A DNA stretch of 64,000 bases from JABDKH01 sp963768565 (GCA_963768565.1 CAVYIO010000020.1:134000-197999); one strand, 5' to 3'; shown: positions 8,980-19,017, counted from the stretch's first letter. Made by a program: numbers and translations. Notes: generated by a model from the letters alone, not told the origin.

Positions 8980-10290
8980 TCAGGCCGACGATTTCGCGAG
9001 CACCTGGTCCATCATGCGGAACAGCTGTTGCTTCGTGAACGGCTTGCCGATATACCCGTCGAAGCCCGCCTGCAGGAATCGCTCGCGGTCACCCGGAAGC
9101 GCATATGCTGTTACGGCGACGATCGGTGTTTCGCGGTACCCGGCGATTTCGCGAATCTTGAGCATCACGTCGACACCCGTCTCGTCTTCACCGAGATTGA
9201 TGTCCATCAAGATGGCCTCGAAGCTATTCGCGCGCGCGAGTTCGAGTGCGGTCCGGCCGTTGCTTGCCGTCGACACCTCGCAGCGGCTGCTCAGAAGATG
9301 CTGCAGCAGTATGAGCATGTCGGGGTTGTCCTCGACCGCCATGACGCTCGGTTTGACGACGGGCTCATCGGATGTGCCGTCCGGAACGGTGACCTTCGGT
9401 ACCCGGCGATCAGCAACCGGGTTCGTCACTTTGGACTCCGCAACCTGCTCCGAGGCATCGCCGCTGACCGCATTGATCGCAGTCGGCGACTGGATGGCAT
9501 CGGGGATCATCACCGTGAACGTGCTTCCCTTCCCAATGGCGCTTGCGACCTCGATAGTCCCTCCCATGAGGTCTACGAGCCGCTTCGTAATGGTCAGGCC
9601 CAGCCCGACGCCTTCGTAACTGCGGGCAGAGTCGGCTTCCTGAGCAAATGCGTCGAACATCAGCGGTTGAAACTCTGGCCGTACGCCATGTCCCGTATCC
9701 GTAATTCTCAACTCCAGCGAAGTGCCGGTTGGTGCCACATCCATTTCCACCGAACCCGTGTCGGTGAATCGAATGGCATTCTCGAGCAAATTGTGCACGA
9801 CGCGATCGAGGGCCGTACGATCGACCGTCGCCATAATCTCGTCTGTCGCGTACCGGACTCGAAGTTCAAGGTGCTTGTCCGAAGCCGTTCGCCTGAGTCC
9901 GGAGATCTCTTCCTCGATCTGTTGAACGACGTCGACCGTCTCGGATCGCAAGCGGTAGTTTCCTTCCTCCAACATCGACAGGTTGAGGATCGAGTTCAGG
10001 GCGTCCATCAGCCGCTTGCCACTGCGCTCGATGAAGTCCAGGAATTTCTGATGCCGATCTGTGAGTTCTTCCTGCAGGATCGACGCAAAGCCAACGATGG
10101 CCGCCAGTGGCGTGCGAATCTCGTGAGACAGATTCGTGAGAACGGCTGACTTCATGTTGCTGAGTTGCACAGCATCATCTCTCGACTGGCGAAGCTCCGC
10201 TACTTCTCGCTCCAGTTGAACAATTCGTTCTCGAAGTTCGGCTGCCGAAACGGCTCCACCAATCTGCTCTCTATCCGGCTGCTGCTGCAT
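8980..10290 (-). CDS. Hybrid histidine kinase with receiver domain
   Basis: Soluble-looking hybrid kinase of 436 residues with no membrane segment. A coiled-coil N-terminus (ELRERIVQLEREVAELRQ) is followed by HisKA with TNLSHEIRTP (His near residue 56), an ATPase domain (HNLLENAIRFTD, ITDTGHGVRPE, GVGLGLTITKRL), a low-complexity linker, and a C-terminal receiver with VMAVEDNPDM, the phosphoacceptor aspartate in LMDINLGED, and KPF. No sensor domain is seen, so the input probably comes from a partner or through the coiled coil. Its kinase and receiver modules closely resemble those of the 11437-14280 kinase (shared AVTAYALPGD...AGFDGY...KPF), which suggests duplication. It reads convergently against glpD, with abutting stop codons. 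Confidence 0.92.
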   Translation of the reverse strand: MQQQPDREQIGGAVSAAELRERIVQLEREVAELRQSRDDAVQLSNMKSAVLTNLSHEIRTPLAAIVGFASILQEELTDRHQKFLDFIERSGKRLMDALNSILNLSMLEEGNYRLRSETVDVVQQIEEEISGLRRTASDKHLELRVRYATDEIMATVDRTALDRVVHNLLENAIRFTDTGSVEMDVAPTGTSLELRITDTGHGVRPEFQPLMFDAFAQEADSARSYEGVGLGLTITKRLVDLMGGTIEVASAIGKGSTFTVMIPDAIQSPTAINAVSGDASEQVAESKVTNPVADRRVPKVTVPDGTSDEPVVKPSVMAVEDNPDMLILLQHLLSSRCEVSTASNGRTALELARANSFEAILMDINLGEDETGVDVMLKIREIAGYRETPIVAVTAYALPGDRERFLQAGFDGYIGKPFTKQQLFRMMDQVLAKSSA

Positions 10291-10437
10291 CGCACTTGGG
10301 GACGGGTGTTGGAGACGGTGGCAGGCGAAATCCGGTGGACTCCCAACTCAGGCTGGAATCCACTGCCAATTGGGCGTGCCGGGCCGTCAGAACATGAACA
10401 ATCTGGTGTCAGTATCGGCGCGTGAATTCGGAACAAA

Positions 10438-10465
10438 AGCCCCTTTTCCCTCAAAAAAAGGGACT
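10438..10465 (-). terminator. Intrinsic terminator after methyltransferase gene
   Basis: Arms at 10438-10447 and 10456-10465 pair over 10 positions with one mismatch (AGCCCCTTTT against AAAAGGGACT). On the minus strand the stem is followed by TTTTGTT. It lies about 30 bases beyond the stop of the minus-strand lipoprotein methyltransferase gene at 10496, which fits transcription termination for that gene. Confidence 0.7.
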
Positions 10466-10495
10466 CAAGTGGGCCGTAGCGCGTGAGAGTCGATG

Positions 10496-11236
10496 TCAGA
10501 GGCTCGGCTTCTCGAAAATCAGCACATGTTGCTGCGGCAGTTCACGTTTTGTTTGAACCCATCGCAGGCCCACGAACTCCATCTCCTGGCGAGCTTGCTC
10601 CTCCGTCAGGCGATGAATCGGGGCAACGGGCAGGGTCTCATCTTCCCCTCGATACTCGACGAGAACTACACGACCGCCGGGTACCAGCGATTCCACCACC
10701 CTTGTCATCATCTCGTATGGATAGTAGAACTCATGATATGACCCTACGAAAAGAGCGAGGTCGATCGAGTTGGCGGGAACGTTCGGATCGTCTTCCTCCC
10801 CCTGAACAACCTCCACGTTTCTGATCTCTTCCTCAACCGCCCGGCGACGAAGCTCTTCGAGCATTTCAGGTTGTATGTCGGTGGCGAGGACCCTGCCATG
10901 CGGCACGAGCCGGGCAATCCTGAACGAGTAGAATCCTGTACCGGCGCCAATATCGGCCACCACGTCGGCGGGACGCAGGTCCAGCGCAGCCACCAGGCGA
11001 TCGGGGAACTCGGCCTGGTCACGTCCCGGGCGGTTGAGCCACTCCGCGACGTCCGCGTGTGAACGCACTTTGGGAATCTCACGACCAAGGAAGAATCGAC
11101 CGGTGCCAAGGCTATCGGTCGGCGTTCGAGACTGGTACAGTTTCGCCGGATCAGGAGTCCCTCCGGGGCCGCACCCGAACACTGCGGCTCCCGTTAACAG
11201 GCACAGGAACAGGAAGAGCTTTCGGAAGACGAGCAC
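10496..11236 (-). CDS. Predicted lipoprotein with SAM methyltransferase fold
   Basis: 246-residue protein. The N-terminus (LVFRKLFLFLCLLTGAAVFGC) looks like a lipoprotein signal peptide with Cys near residue 22, so the product is probably an envelope lipoprotein. The remainder is a class I methyltransferase fold: motif I VADIGAGTGFYSFRIA, the acidic residue of motif II in LATDIQPEML, and the post-motif VPGGRVVLVEY. Catalytic competence in the periplasm is doubtful because SAM is not expected there; the family occurs as exported homologues in several phyla, with unknown role. The start is a GTG at 11236 without an obvious ribosome site. Followed by an intrinsic terminator. The fold call is secure; function is unassigned. 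Confidence 0.8.
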   Translation of the reverse strand: MLVFRKLFLFLCLLTGAAVFGCGPGGTPDPAKLYQSRTPTDSLGTGRFFLGREIPKVRSHADVAEWLNRPGRDQAEFPDRLVAALDLRPADVVADIGAGTGFYSFRIARLVPHGRVLATDIQPEMLEELRRRAVEEEIRNVEVVQGEEDDPNVPANSIDLALFVGSYHEFYYPYEMMTRVVESLVPGGRVVLVEYRGEDETLPVAPIHRLTEEQARQEMEFVGLRWVQTKRELPQQHVLIFEKPSL

Positions 11237-11436
11237 GTGGACATCCGGATTTGCGATTCACCGCGAGCAAGCGCAGGTCGGGGTGTGCTGCTCGTAAGTC
11301 ATTTTGTTACAAGGAAGATACGGCTACCGGCCCTCTCGCACTTCACTTAAGAAGAGGGTACTCCAGTCGATTTTTTTCATGAAGAAACCTTGCAAAATCT
11401 GTTCGTCCCGCCAGGACCAAACGCCGACCGACGCCA

Positions 11437-14280
11437 ATGCAATCGACTCGATATCACAGATGGGGTGGACTCCGCGGCAAGTTTATGCTGTTCAGCGGAG
11501 TACTGCTTCTGGTCATGGCCACCGCTCTGACGCTGATCAACTTCCTCAGTCAGCAGCGATTGTTGACGAACCGTGCCGACGAAAAGGCCCGCTCGATCGC
11601 CACCGTGCTGCGCGCCTCGGCGTGGGAGGAATTGCAGCTGCACGACGAGGACGGCTTGCGCCACCGCCTGTCGCCCTTGCTGTCACTGATCGATGTTGAC
11701 TACGTGTATGCGTTCGACAGCCAGGGCAAGATCCTGTCGGACGGAACCCAGGAGAACCGTTTCCAATCGATCATTCTAAAGGATGACATCAGCCTCAATG
11801 CGGCAGCCGCTCGAGCTCCCGTCGTCGTGTCGAGCGGAGAAATACTGGACGTAACCGTGCCCGTCATTGCCGGTGACAACTACCATGGCGGCTTTCGAGT
11901 CGGCTACTCACTGCACCGGATCAACGATGAGATCAAGTTCCTGCGCAATATCAGTATCGGAATAGGCGCCTTCTTCGCGCTGCTGGGAGTGCTCCTCTCC
12001 TATGTCCTCGTTCTCAAGATTACGGACCCGCTGGCGCAGCTTACTCACGCCACCGAGGAAATCTCGCAGGGGTCATTCGATCAACGGCTCGTGGTCGAGT
12101 CCGGTGACGAACTGCAGACCCTCGCAGAGGCACTCAATGCCATGGCGGCTTCGCTGAGCACCTCCCGTGCAGCCCTCGAAAAGGCAAAGGATTACACCGA
12201 CAACATCATCACGTCGATGGTGGACATGCTGATTGTGACGGATCTGCACGGTGTGATCAAGACAACAAATGCTGCGGCCTGCAATATCCTGGGATATGAA
12301 AAAGGCAGCCTGCCCGGGACGCATATCCACAAGGTCGTACCCACCTTCCCGTTTGCTCTCATCGATCCGTCGGAACCGGACAGCGGGACCCTATCCGGGA
12401 TTGAAACAACGTTCGTAACTCGTGACGGCCGTGAGTTCCCCACCTCCTTCTCGGGCGCCGTGATGTACGACGCCGACGGGCATCCGGAAGGGTTTGTGTG
12501 TCTCGCCGACGATATCACGGGCCGTCGTGAAACCGAAAGGCAGCTGCGGATGCGCGCCACGCAGCAGGCCGCGATCGCATCGCTGGGTCAGCTCGCCCTG
12601 TCGAGTCCGAGTGTGCAGCAGGTTATGGATGACGCGGTCCAGAAGGTATCCGAGACACTGGAAGTCTCTCACAACTCGATCTGTGAACTGCTGGACGACA
12701 AGAACGCCTTTTTCGTGCGTGCCGGCTTCGGATGGCCCGAGGGGGTGGTTGGAAAAGCATGGGTTAGCGCAGAAATCGATACGCAGATAGGCTACACGCT
12801 TTCCGTCAATCGCGCAGTTGTGATGGAGAACGTGCATGAGGAGGGAAGATTCCAGGGAGGCGGTCTGATGCATGAGCACGGACTGATCAGCGGCGCCACG
12901 GTCATCATCCACGGAAAAGATGCGACCTGGGGTGTGCTGGCCGCTCATTCTCGCACTGCGCGGGACTTCACAGACGACGACATCAATTTTCTCCAGGCAG
13001 TGGCCAATGTCGTCTCGACGACGCTCGAGCGCCATCGGCAGGAAGAGGCGCTGATCGAGTCAAAGCTTCAGGCCGAAGAAATGTCGAGGCTCAAATCGTC
13101 GTTCCTGGCGAACATGTCACACGAGATCCGGACGCCGCTCACGATCATGATCGGATACTCCGAAGCGCTGACCGAGATGGTCCCGGACACGATGCGGCAA
13201 TTTGCGGAGCGGATTGAACAGGGCGGGCATCGGCTTCTGGAGACGCTCAACTCCGTACTCGACCTCTCGCGGCTTCAGGCCAAGGAGATGAAACTGAATC
13301 TCGAGGAGACCGATCTGGCCTCGGAGATAGACAGCGCGCTCGAGATGCTTCGGGATATGGCCGCAGACAAAGGGCTCGAATTGCGCTTCTCGCCACCGAC
13401 TGATCTGCCGACTGCGAAAATCGATCGCCCATCGCTGCACAGAATCATCAACAACCTGGTGGGCAACGCGCTCAAGTTCACCGATACCGGTCATGTCGAA
13501 CTCGAATTGAGGGAGGACCGGACACGCATACACCTGATGATTCGCGATACGGGCGTTGGAATCGGCTCCGAGTTCCTTCCCCACCTGTTCGATGAGTTCA
13601 AGCAGGAATCGACCGGCGAGGGGCGATCTCATGAAGGGTCGGGGCTCGGCCTCGCCATCACGAAACAGCTCGTCGAGATGCACGGCGGCCGAATATCCGT
13701 CGAGAGTGAGAAGAACAAGGGAACGGAGTTCTCCATCTGGTTCCCGGTCGTCGCGGGCGCCCAGAGTACTTCATCCAACGGATCGGCGACGCGATTGCCT
13801 GCCCCGGATCGGGCAGCGGTGGCTGCACGCGCCGAAGCTCCCTCCGACAGGGTGCGACACGCCCTGGTTCTTGACGACAGCGTCGAGACCACCGAACTGA
13901 TCCGCTTCTTTCTGGAACCTCACTTCGAATCGACGGTGGCGCAATCGGCCGACGAGGTCTTCGCCAGCACCTGGGAAAGGCAGTTCGACGTCGTCTTGCT
14001 CGATATCAACCTCGGCGACGAGGAGTGGTCGGGGCTCGACGTCCTTGCCGTGCTGCGAAAGCTGCCCGAGTACGAGAGAACGCCCATCATCGCCGTGACG
14101 GCGTACGCCCTTCCCGGAGACGAGCAGCGGTTTGTAGGGGCCGGATTCGACGGGTACGTTTCCAAGCCCTTCGTGCGAACCAAGCTTCTCACCGAACTCG
14201 AGCGGGTTCTCGGACCCTTCGTGGACGACGCAGAACGACGCACGATGGCGACCCGAAGCGAAGACGAGGCCGTCGCGTAG
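11437..14280 (+). CDS. Membrane hybrid histidine kinase (HAMP-PAS-GAF-REC)
   Basis: Large hybrid sensor kinase of 947 residues. Membrane segments near residues 18-38 and 170-195 flank an extracytoplasmic sensor of about 130 residues. Next come a HAMP linker (ITDPLAQLTHATEEIS), a PAS domain with PAC end (LADDITGRRETERQ), a GAF domain (about 385-535), a coiled linker, HisKA with ANMSHEIRTP (His near 561), an ATPase domain (NNLVGNALKFTD, RDTGVGIG, GSGLGLAITKQL), a linker and a receiver domain with LVLDDSVET, aspartate in LLDINLGDE (near 856) and KPF. It probably phosphorylates an unlinked histidine phosphotransfer protein; none is nearby. Paralogous to the soluble hybrid kinase at 8980-10290. 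Its ligand is unknown. Confidence 0.94.
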   Translation: MQSTRYHRWGGLRGKFMLFSGVLLLVMATALTLINFLSQQRLLTNRADEKARSIATVLRASAWEELQLHDEDGLRHRLSPLLSLIDVDYVYAFDSQGKILSDGTQENRFQSIILKDDISLNAAAARAPVVVSSGEILDVTVPVIAGDNYHGGFRVGYSLHRINDEIKFLRNISIGIGAFFALLGVLLSYVLVLKITDPLAQLTHATEEISQGSFDQRLVVESGDELQTLAEALNAMAASLSTSRAALEKAKDYTDNIITSMVDMLIVTDLHGVIKTTNAAACNILGYEKGSLPGTHIHKVVPTFPFALIDPSEPDSGTLSGIETTFVTRDGREFPTSFSGAVMYDADGHPEGFVCLADDITGRRETERQLRMRATQQAAIASLGQLALSSPSVQQVMDDAVQKVSETLEVSHNSICELLDDKNAFFVRAGFGWPEGVVGKAWVSAEIDTQIGYTLSVNRAVVMENVHEEGRFQGGGLMHEHGLISGATVIIHGKDATWGVLAAHSRTARDFTDDDINFLQAVANVVSTTLERHRQEEALIESKLQAEEMSRLKSSFLANMSHEIRTPLTIMIGYSEALTEMVPDTMRQFAERIEQGGHRLLETLNSVLDLSRLQAKEMKLNLEETDLASEIDSALEMLRDMAADKGLELRFSPPTDLPTAKIDRPSLHRIINNLVGNALKFTDTGHVELELREDRTRIHLMIRDTGVGIGSEFLPHLFDEFKQESTGEGRSHEGSGLGLAITKQLVEMHGGRISVESEKNKGTEFSIWFPVVAGAQSTSSNGSATRLPAPDRAAVAARAEAPSDRVRHALVLDDSVETTELIRFFLEPHFESTVAQSADEVFASTWERQFDVVLLDINLGDEEWSGLDVLAVLRKLPEYERTPIIAVTAYALPGDEQRFVGAGFDGYVSKPFVRTKLLTELERVLGPFVDDAERRTMATRSEDEAVA

Positions 14281-14389
14281 CCCGGGCGAGGGCCCTGCCT
14301 AGCCAATTCTTTGCAGAACGGCGGGCCTCATACGCCGCGATGGGGCTTTACCTTGAGTCCTCATCGCAGTATGTTGCGATTGCTTATCA

Positions 14390-14405
14390 CCGCGGTATTC
14401 CGCGG
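14390..14405. terminator. Weak hairpin before exported-protein operon
   Basis: CCGCGG, TATT, CCGCGG forms a 6-bp stem with a 4-base loop, with AATTTT a few bases downstream. It lies in the 168-base gap between the hybrid kinase and the following exported-protein gene. It could attenuate or end the kinase transcript, but the stem is short. Confidence 0.3.
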
Positions 14406-14448
14406 ACGCAATTTTCGCTCGTCCTCGCAACTGTAGACTCGGCCCCAA

Positions 14449-16647
14449 ATGCCCCCGACGATGCGCCGAGGCATCTATTTTACGCTCGCGGTCTTCATGC
14501 TCTTCTGTTCTGCGGAGGAAGTGCTGGGGCAGGGTGTCCCGTTCGAGGAAGCGCTTATCGACGTCGGTAACGTCGGAGTGACGGTCACGAACGCCGGTTT
14601 TGTGGGCAAGGCGAACGTACGCAACAGCCCGACCGGTCCCCCGTCGTTCGAGTATCCCCTCGACTCGGGTGTGGAACACCTGTTTGAGGCCGGGCTCTGG
14701 ATCGGCGCGATCCGATCCGACGGGGTCATAACGGTTCGGACCGGCGCCATCACGGCGTCGACCGGATACACGCCGGGAGGCACCGGATACGAATTCGCCC
14801 AGCTTACGCCCATCCTTGAGCGATCTACCCTTCCCACACAGGACGCGTTCAACGCCCGTGCGGTCAGTCACCAGGACTTTATTTCCTCCTTCGCCGATAC
14901 CGCCGCCGTCCTGCCAGGGACGTTCATCGAAATGCCGGACGTTCAGGGGAGGCTCGGGGCCAAAGTCCAGATGACGACATATGCGTGGAATTTCCCGTTC
15001 ACGGAGTACTTCGCCATCGTCAACCTGGACATCGTCAACATCAGCGACGCGCCGTGGGACAGCGTTTACGTGGGGATGTATCACGACCTGGTCGTTCGAA
15101 ACATAAACACGTCGAATGATGCCGGAGGTGCGTACTTCAACAAGAACGGACTGGGATGGGTTGACAGCCTGTACGCCTCGTACGCGTTCAACGCGAGCGG
15201 CGCTGAAGAGACGATCAACACCTATGGCGCCATTTCATTCCTCGGTGCGGAGTGGCGAGACCCGCGGACCGGGCAGAACCGGTTCTTCCATCCCAATGTG
15301 GCGAGCGATTACGTGGCCGACGGCTACGCTGCACCGTACGTGAATCTGCGCTGGTGGCAGTTCGGCGGCGGGACAGCGGAGTTCTCGCGACCCTCCGCGG
15401 ACGACGTGCGGTATCAACGCATGAAAGTCCCCTACCCCAACCCGGCCAACTTCGAGACGGAAGAAGATTATCTCAACGAACTTTTGCTCTGGCGGACCCG
15501 GCTGCGAACGGACGGGCAAACCTCGCAGGGAAACTGGATCGGCCTGACCCCGGTCGGCCCGTTCCCCACCATTCTTCCGGGCGACACCGTCCAGGTGACG
15601 TTTGCCCTGACAGCGGCTCTCAAGCCGGATGAGTTTCAGGGCGACTCGGGGAAGCCTATCGACACGGAAGACTCCCGCCGACTGCTCATCAGCAACCTCG
15701 ACTGGGCGCGCCGAACGTATGCCGGAGAAGACAACAATTTCAACGGCGTGCTCGATCCGCAGGAAGACGCGAACGAGAACGGCATCCTGGACCGCTACGT
15801 GATCCCTGAGCCACCCCGATCTCCGAACGTGCGAGTTGCGTTCGAACAGCCATCCGGTGAGGGTCAGAGACAGACCAACCGCGTGTCCGTTTACTGGGAT
15901 CGAGCGGCGGAGCGATCTCTGGATCCGGTCAGCGGCGACTTCGATTTCGAGGGCTACCGGATCTATCGCAGCAAGCCGGGTGATGATCTTGGCGGAAATA
16001 TCCTTGACGCCGCCGCCCTGGTCGCACAGTACGATGCCCCCGAGAATGCAACCGGCTTCAACAACGGATTCGCCGAGGTGGAACTGGCCGAGCCCGTGAT
16101 CTTTCCGGACGACACGACGCAGTACTGGTACCGGTTCGATGCCGATCGACTGCTGGGCGGTTGGCAGTATCTGTTCTCGGTGACGGCCTTTGATCGCGGC
16201 GATGCGGATGCGGGCCTTCCGTCATTCGAATCTTCGCGTGTAGCCAATGCCGTCCGCGTGTTTCCGGGCACTCCCCCGTCGACTTCAGCGGATCGAAAGG
16301 TCGGCGTCTATCCGAATCCGTACCGTGTGCAGGCTGCATGGGATGGAGGCACGTCGCGGACTCGCAAGATCAATTTCTACAACCTGCCGGACAAAGCAGA
16401 AATCCGGGTGTACACGTTGGCAGGAGAGGTCGTTGCCGAACTCGATCACGACTCGGAAACGTACAAGGGCGACGTGAGATGGTACGACAGTTTTTCGGCC
16501 GACAATCGTCAGCTGCCCGGCGGTGAGCATTCGTGGGACATTCTATCCGACAACAGCCTCAATATTTCCGGCGGGCTGTACCTGTACACGGTCAAGAACC
16601 GGGATTCGGGCGACGTGCAGAGAGGAAAATTCGTAATTATCAAGTAA
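14449..16647 (+). CDS. Large secreted protein with T9SS-type C-terminus
   Basis: 732-residue exported protein of unknown function. The N-terminus (MRRGIYFTLAVFMLFCSAEEVLG) is a signal peptide. The long central part is beta-rich, with descriptions of acidic, calcium-loop-like repeats near residue 435 (DNNFNGVLDPQED, DANENGILD), which resemble thrombospondin-3/EF-hand style loops. A fibronectin-like module follows (VSVYWDRAAE...FEGYRIYRSKPGDD). The C-terminal about 90 residues start GVYPNPYRVQ and end GGLYLYTVKNRDSG...FVIIK, the form of a Por sorting domain, so the product is expected to be exported by type IX secretion. First gene of a long plus-strand series of exported proteins. Similar large proteins in Rhodothermales are annotated only by the sorting domain. 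Confidence 0.85.
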   Translation: MPPTMRRGIYFTLAVFMLFCSAEEVLGQGVPFEEALIDVGNVGVTVTNAGFVGKANVRNSPTGPPSFEYPLDSGVEHLFEAGLWIGAIRSDGVITVRTGAITASTGYTPGGTGYEFAQLTPILERSTLPTQDAFNARAVSHQDFISSFADTAAVLPGTFIEMPDVQGRLGAKVQMTTYAWNFPFTEYFAIVNLDIVNISDAPWDSVYVGMYHDLVVRNINTSNDAGGAYFNKNGLGWVDSLYASYAFNASGAEETINTYGAISFLGAEWRDPRTGQNRFFHPNVASDYVADGYAAPYVNLRWWQFGGGTAEFSRPSADDVRYQRMKVPYPNPANFETEEDYLNELLLWRTRLRTDGQTSQGNWIGLTPVGPFPTILPGDTVQVTFALTAALKPDEFQGDSGKPIDTEDSRRLLISNLDWARRTYAGEDNNFNGVLDPQEDANENGILDRYVIPEPPRSPNVRVAFEQPSGEGQRQTNRVSVYWDRAAERSLDPVSGDFDFEGYRIYRSKPGDDLGGNILDAAALVAQYDAPENATGFNNGFAEVELAEPVIFPDDTTQYWYRFDADRLLGGWQYLFSVTAFDRGDADAGLPSFESSRVANAVRVFPGTPPSTSADRKVGVYPNPYRVQAAWDGGTSRTRKINFYNLPDKAEIRVYTLAGEVVAELDHDSETYKGDVRWYDSFSADNRQLPGGEHSWDILSDNSLNISGGLYLYTVKNRDSGDVQRGKFVIIK

Positions 16648-16709
16648 CCATTTTCATGGGCATCTTACCCGCGTTGAAGCGGGACAAAATTGCAGGAACA
16701 ACCAACCGT

Positions 16710-16715
16710 AAGGAG
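16710..16715 (+). promoter_or_regulatory. Ribosome binding site deciding the 16722 start
   Basis: AAGGAG lies six bases upstream of ATG 16722. The open frame continues upstream to 16533, inside the previous gene, so this strong site together with the signal peptide right after it fixes the start. Confidence 0.8.
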
Positions 16716-16721
16716 AACACG

Positions 16722-18904
16722 ATGAGAAGACGATTTACAGCTTTCGCGGCGATGCTCATGATCGGTGCCATGGTGGCGCCGTGGGCTAGTGCGCAGATCA
16801 CGGATGTGACGGTTCGTGAGATCAATTTTATCCAGCCGGATTCGATTCAGGCTCTGAATGACGCCGGCGTAACGCTCGACGACCCTCGAATTGAGAATGC
16901 CATCTTCAACGACCTGCGCGGTGACACCGTGCGTGTCCGTGGCGTCGTGATGAGTGACCCGACTCTTTCTGGTCTTTCGACCCCGAATAGCGAAGGTCTT
17001 CCGAGCAGGGTTCATTTCTTCGTCCGGGACACCGCCTCGGTGACTCAGGGTAACGCAGGAATGGGATTGCAGATTGTAGATGGATCCTGGCAGGAGAACG
17101 GAGTGCTCAGCCTCCTCGTGGGTGATGTCATCGAGATCGTCGGCGTTGTCGCCCCCTTCGATGAGGTCATGCAGGTGGCGCCGGTGAGCATCACCGCCCT
17201 CGGCGTATATACGGACTTCGGCCTCCCGGCCTCGATCCTGGACCCGGTCGTCGTCACGTCCGGTGATACGCACAAGGTCGTGGGTCCGGACGGTCTCATT
17301 CAGACCAACTGGGATAATCTCGCTGATCTGCGGGGCCAGTATGTTCGGATTGAGAATGCGGTCGTCCAGAGACGCGACATCAGTTCGGACCGTCCGAACT
17401 GGACGTTCAGTTCCGATGCGGGCGTGACGCAGCTGTACATCAGGGACCTCTCACTGGCGTACCGGAATGACAGAGACGGAGCTCAGGATGCGACGCAGTT
17501 CAGAGTGTTCGATGACGACTTCGTCCCGCCTCCGCCTGGATCCGGAATCAACATTCAGGGCTTCATGTTCATGGATGATTTTGATCCGTTCGCCGTCGGA
17601 ACCGACCCGGACGTCTTGATCAAGATCTCGCCGATGGAGAGGACGGATCTCGAAATCACGGTGACACCGCCGATAGCGTCCGAGCCGAGCAAGCCGGAGA
17701 CGGTGTTGGGAACGGAAGACTCGGCCGTCATAACCGCTGAGATATCTCCGGATCCGACGCGGACCCTCGAGTCGGTCGTGCTCTACTACTACACGTCCTC
17801 TGTCCCTGACACGATGTCGGTTGAAGGCAGTCTCTCGGGCAAGACCCAGATGGCTGTCTACCAGTTCTCGATACCTCCAGCAGCCGACGGCGATTTTGTG
17901 ACCTACTGGATAATCGCCACGGACAACCTCGGTGCGGAGTCGCAGCCGATCGACGTCAGCTATCGTGTGCTTGGCAGCGGAATCTCGACGATTGCGCATG
18001 TTCAGGAGACCGCCGACGGTGGACCTGGTGCTGGCCCGTTTGCCGGCCTCACGTTGCCCATGAACATCACGGCGGACCGTCGTAAGCCAGCCTGACTCGT
18101 CCGGATTCTGGGCGATTCAGGATGACGTAGGACTCGCGCCCTGGAGTGGAATCCTCCTTCGCGACGGCGACACGAATGTGCAGGCGTTGAAGCAGGGCGA
18201 CGTGATCAATATCACGGCGGCGGAGATCGAAGAACGTTTCGATGTGACGCAACTCCGTAATATCACGATGACCGTCACTGGCAACGGCGTGGTGCCTCCG
18301 GGTTACAAGTCCGTGCCGACGAGTGCACTGGTCGATGAGAGTGTTGCCGAGGCCCATGAAGGGATGCTGGTGAGGTTCGAGAATGTCACCATTGTCAGCA
18401 TTGAGAGCTTCGGCGAATGGTCGTTCTCATCGGACGGAACGGCCGACAACGCTGTCAATGCGGACGACGCCTCGGACGCATTCGGTAGCTCGTTCGCTGG
18501 AGACACGTTCGTCCGCAGACGATGTGGTTGCGTTTATCCAGGGCATCTGGTGGTTCTCCTTCGGAGACTACAAGCTCGTTCCGGAGAGCGCTCTCGACAT
18601 CGGTGGCGTCAATGTCGCCAACGAGGAATTCGAGGTGCCGGGAGAGTTTGCGCTGGGCCAGAACTACCCGAACCCGTTCAATCCTTCAACGACGATTCAG
18701 TACAACGTACCGGCAGCGTCGGCAGTCTCCGTCCAGGTGTTCGACATGCTGGGCAGGAAGGTTGCTACGCTAGTGGACGGCCAGGTCGCGGCAGGCACCC
18801 ATACGGTGTCGTTCGATGCCCGTAACCTTGCGAGCGGCGTGTATCTCTATCGCCTCGAGGCGGCAGGAAACGTCATCAACCGTTCCATGATGTTGCTGAA
18901 GTAG
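16722..18904 (+). CDS. T9SS-sorted OB-fold-like secreted protein, two frameshifts
   Basis: Exported protein whose frame is broken twice; correcting both gives 726 residues. ATG 16722 follows AAGGAG at 16710-16715, and the signal peptide is RRRFTAFAAMLMIGAMVAPWASAQ. The mature part repeats an OB-fold-like pattern seen in YhcR/ExeM-type extracellular nucleases: GDTVRVRGVVMSDP, VHFFVRD, VGDVIEIVGVVAPF, then again SSGFWAIQDD, WSGILLRDG, LKQGDVINITAAEIEE. The C-terminus is a clear Por sorting domain (NYPNPFNPSTTIQYNV, VFDMLGRKVATL, LASGVYLYRLEA). Removing one G of the GG at 18074-18075 and one base near 18511 restores the frame (NITATVVSQPD; DTFSADDVVAF). As read, the first frame ends at 18095. 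Nucleic-acid binding is inferred from the fold pattern only; no nuclease active site is seen. Confidence 0.82.
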
Positions 18905-18918
18905 AACAATAGTCATGT

Positions 18919-18992
18919 CGAGCCTGTCGAGGATATCATGCGGAAGATCCGGCCTCCTGCCGATTCCATGCATGAACGCCTCGACGGGCTCG
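18919..18992. repeat. Long imperfect inverted repeat in intergenic gap
   Basis: CGAGCCTGTCGAGG at 18919-18932 pairs with CCTCGACGGGCTCG at 18979-18992 (13 Watson-Crick pairs and one G-T). The 46-base interior can pair further with bulges (TCATGCGGAAGATC against GATTCCATGCATGA). It begins 14 bases after the stop of the OB-fold gene. It could be a transcript-end or mRNA-processing structure, or a copy of a dispersed palindromic element. No T-run follows. Confidence 0.7.
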
Positions 18993-19017
18993 GGGTGATG
19001 CTGTCTGGGCTTGAGGA

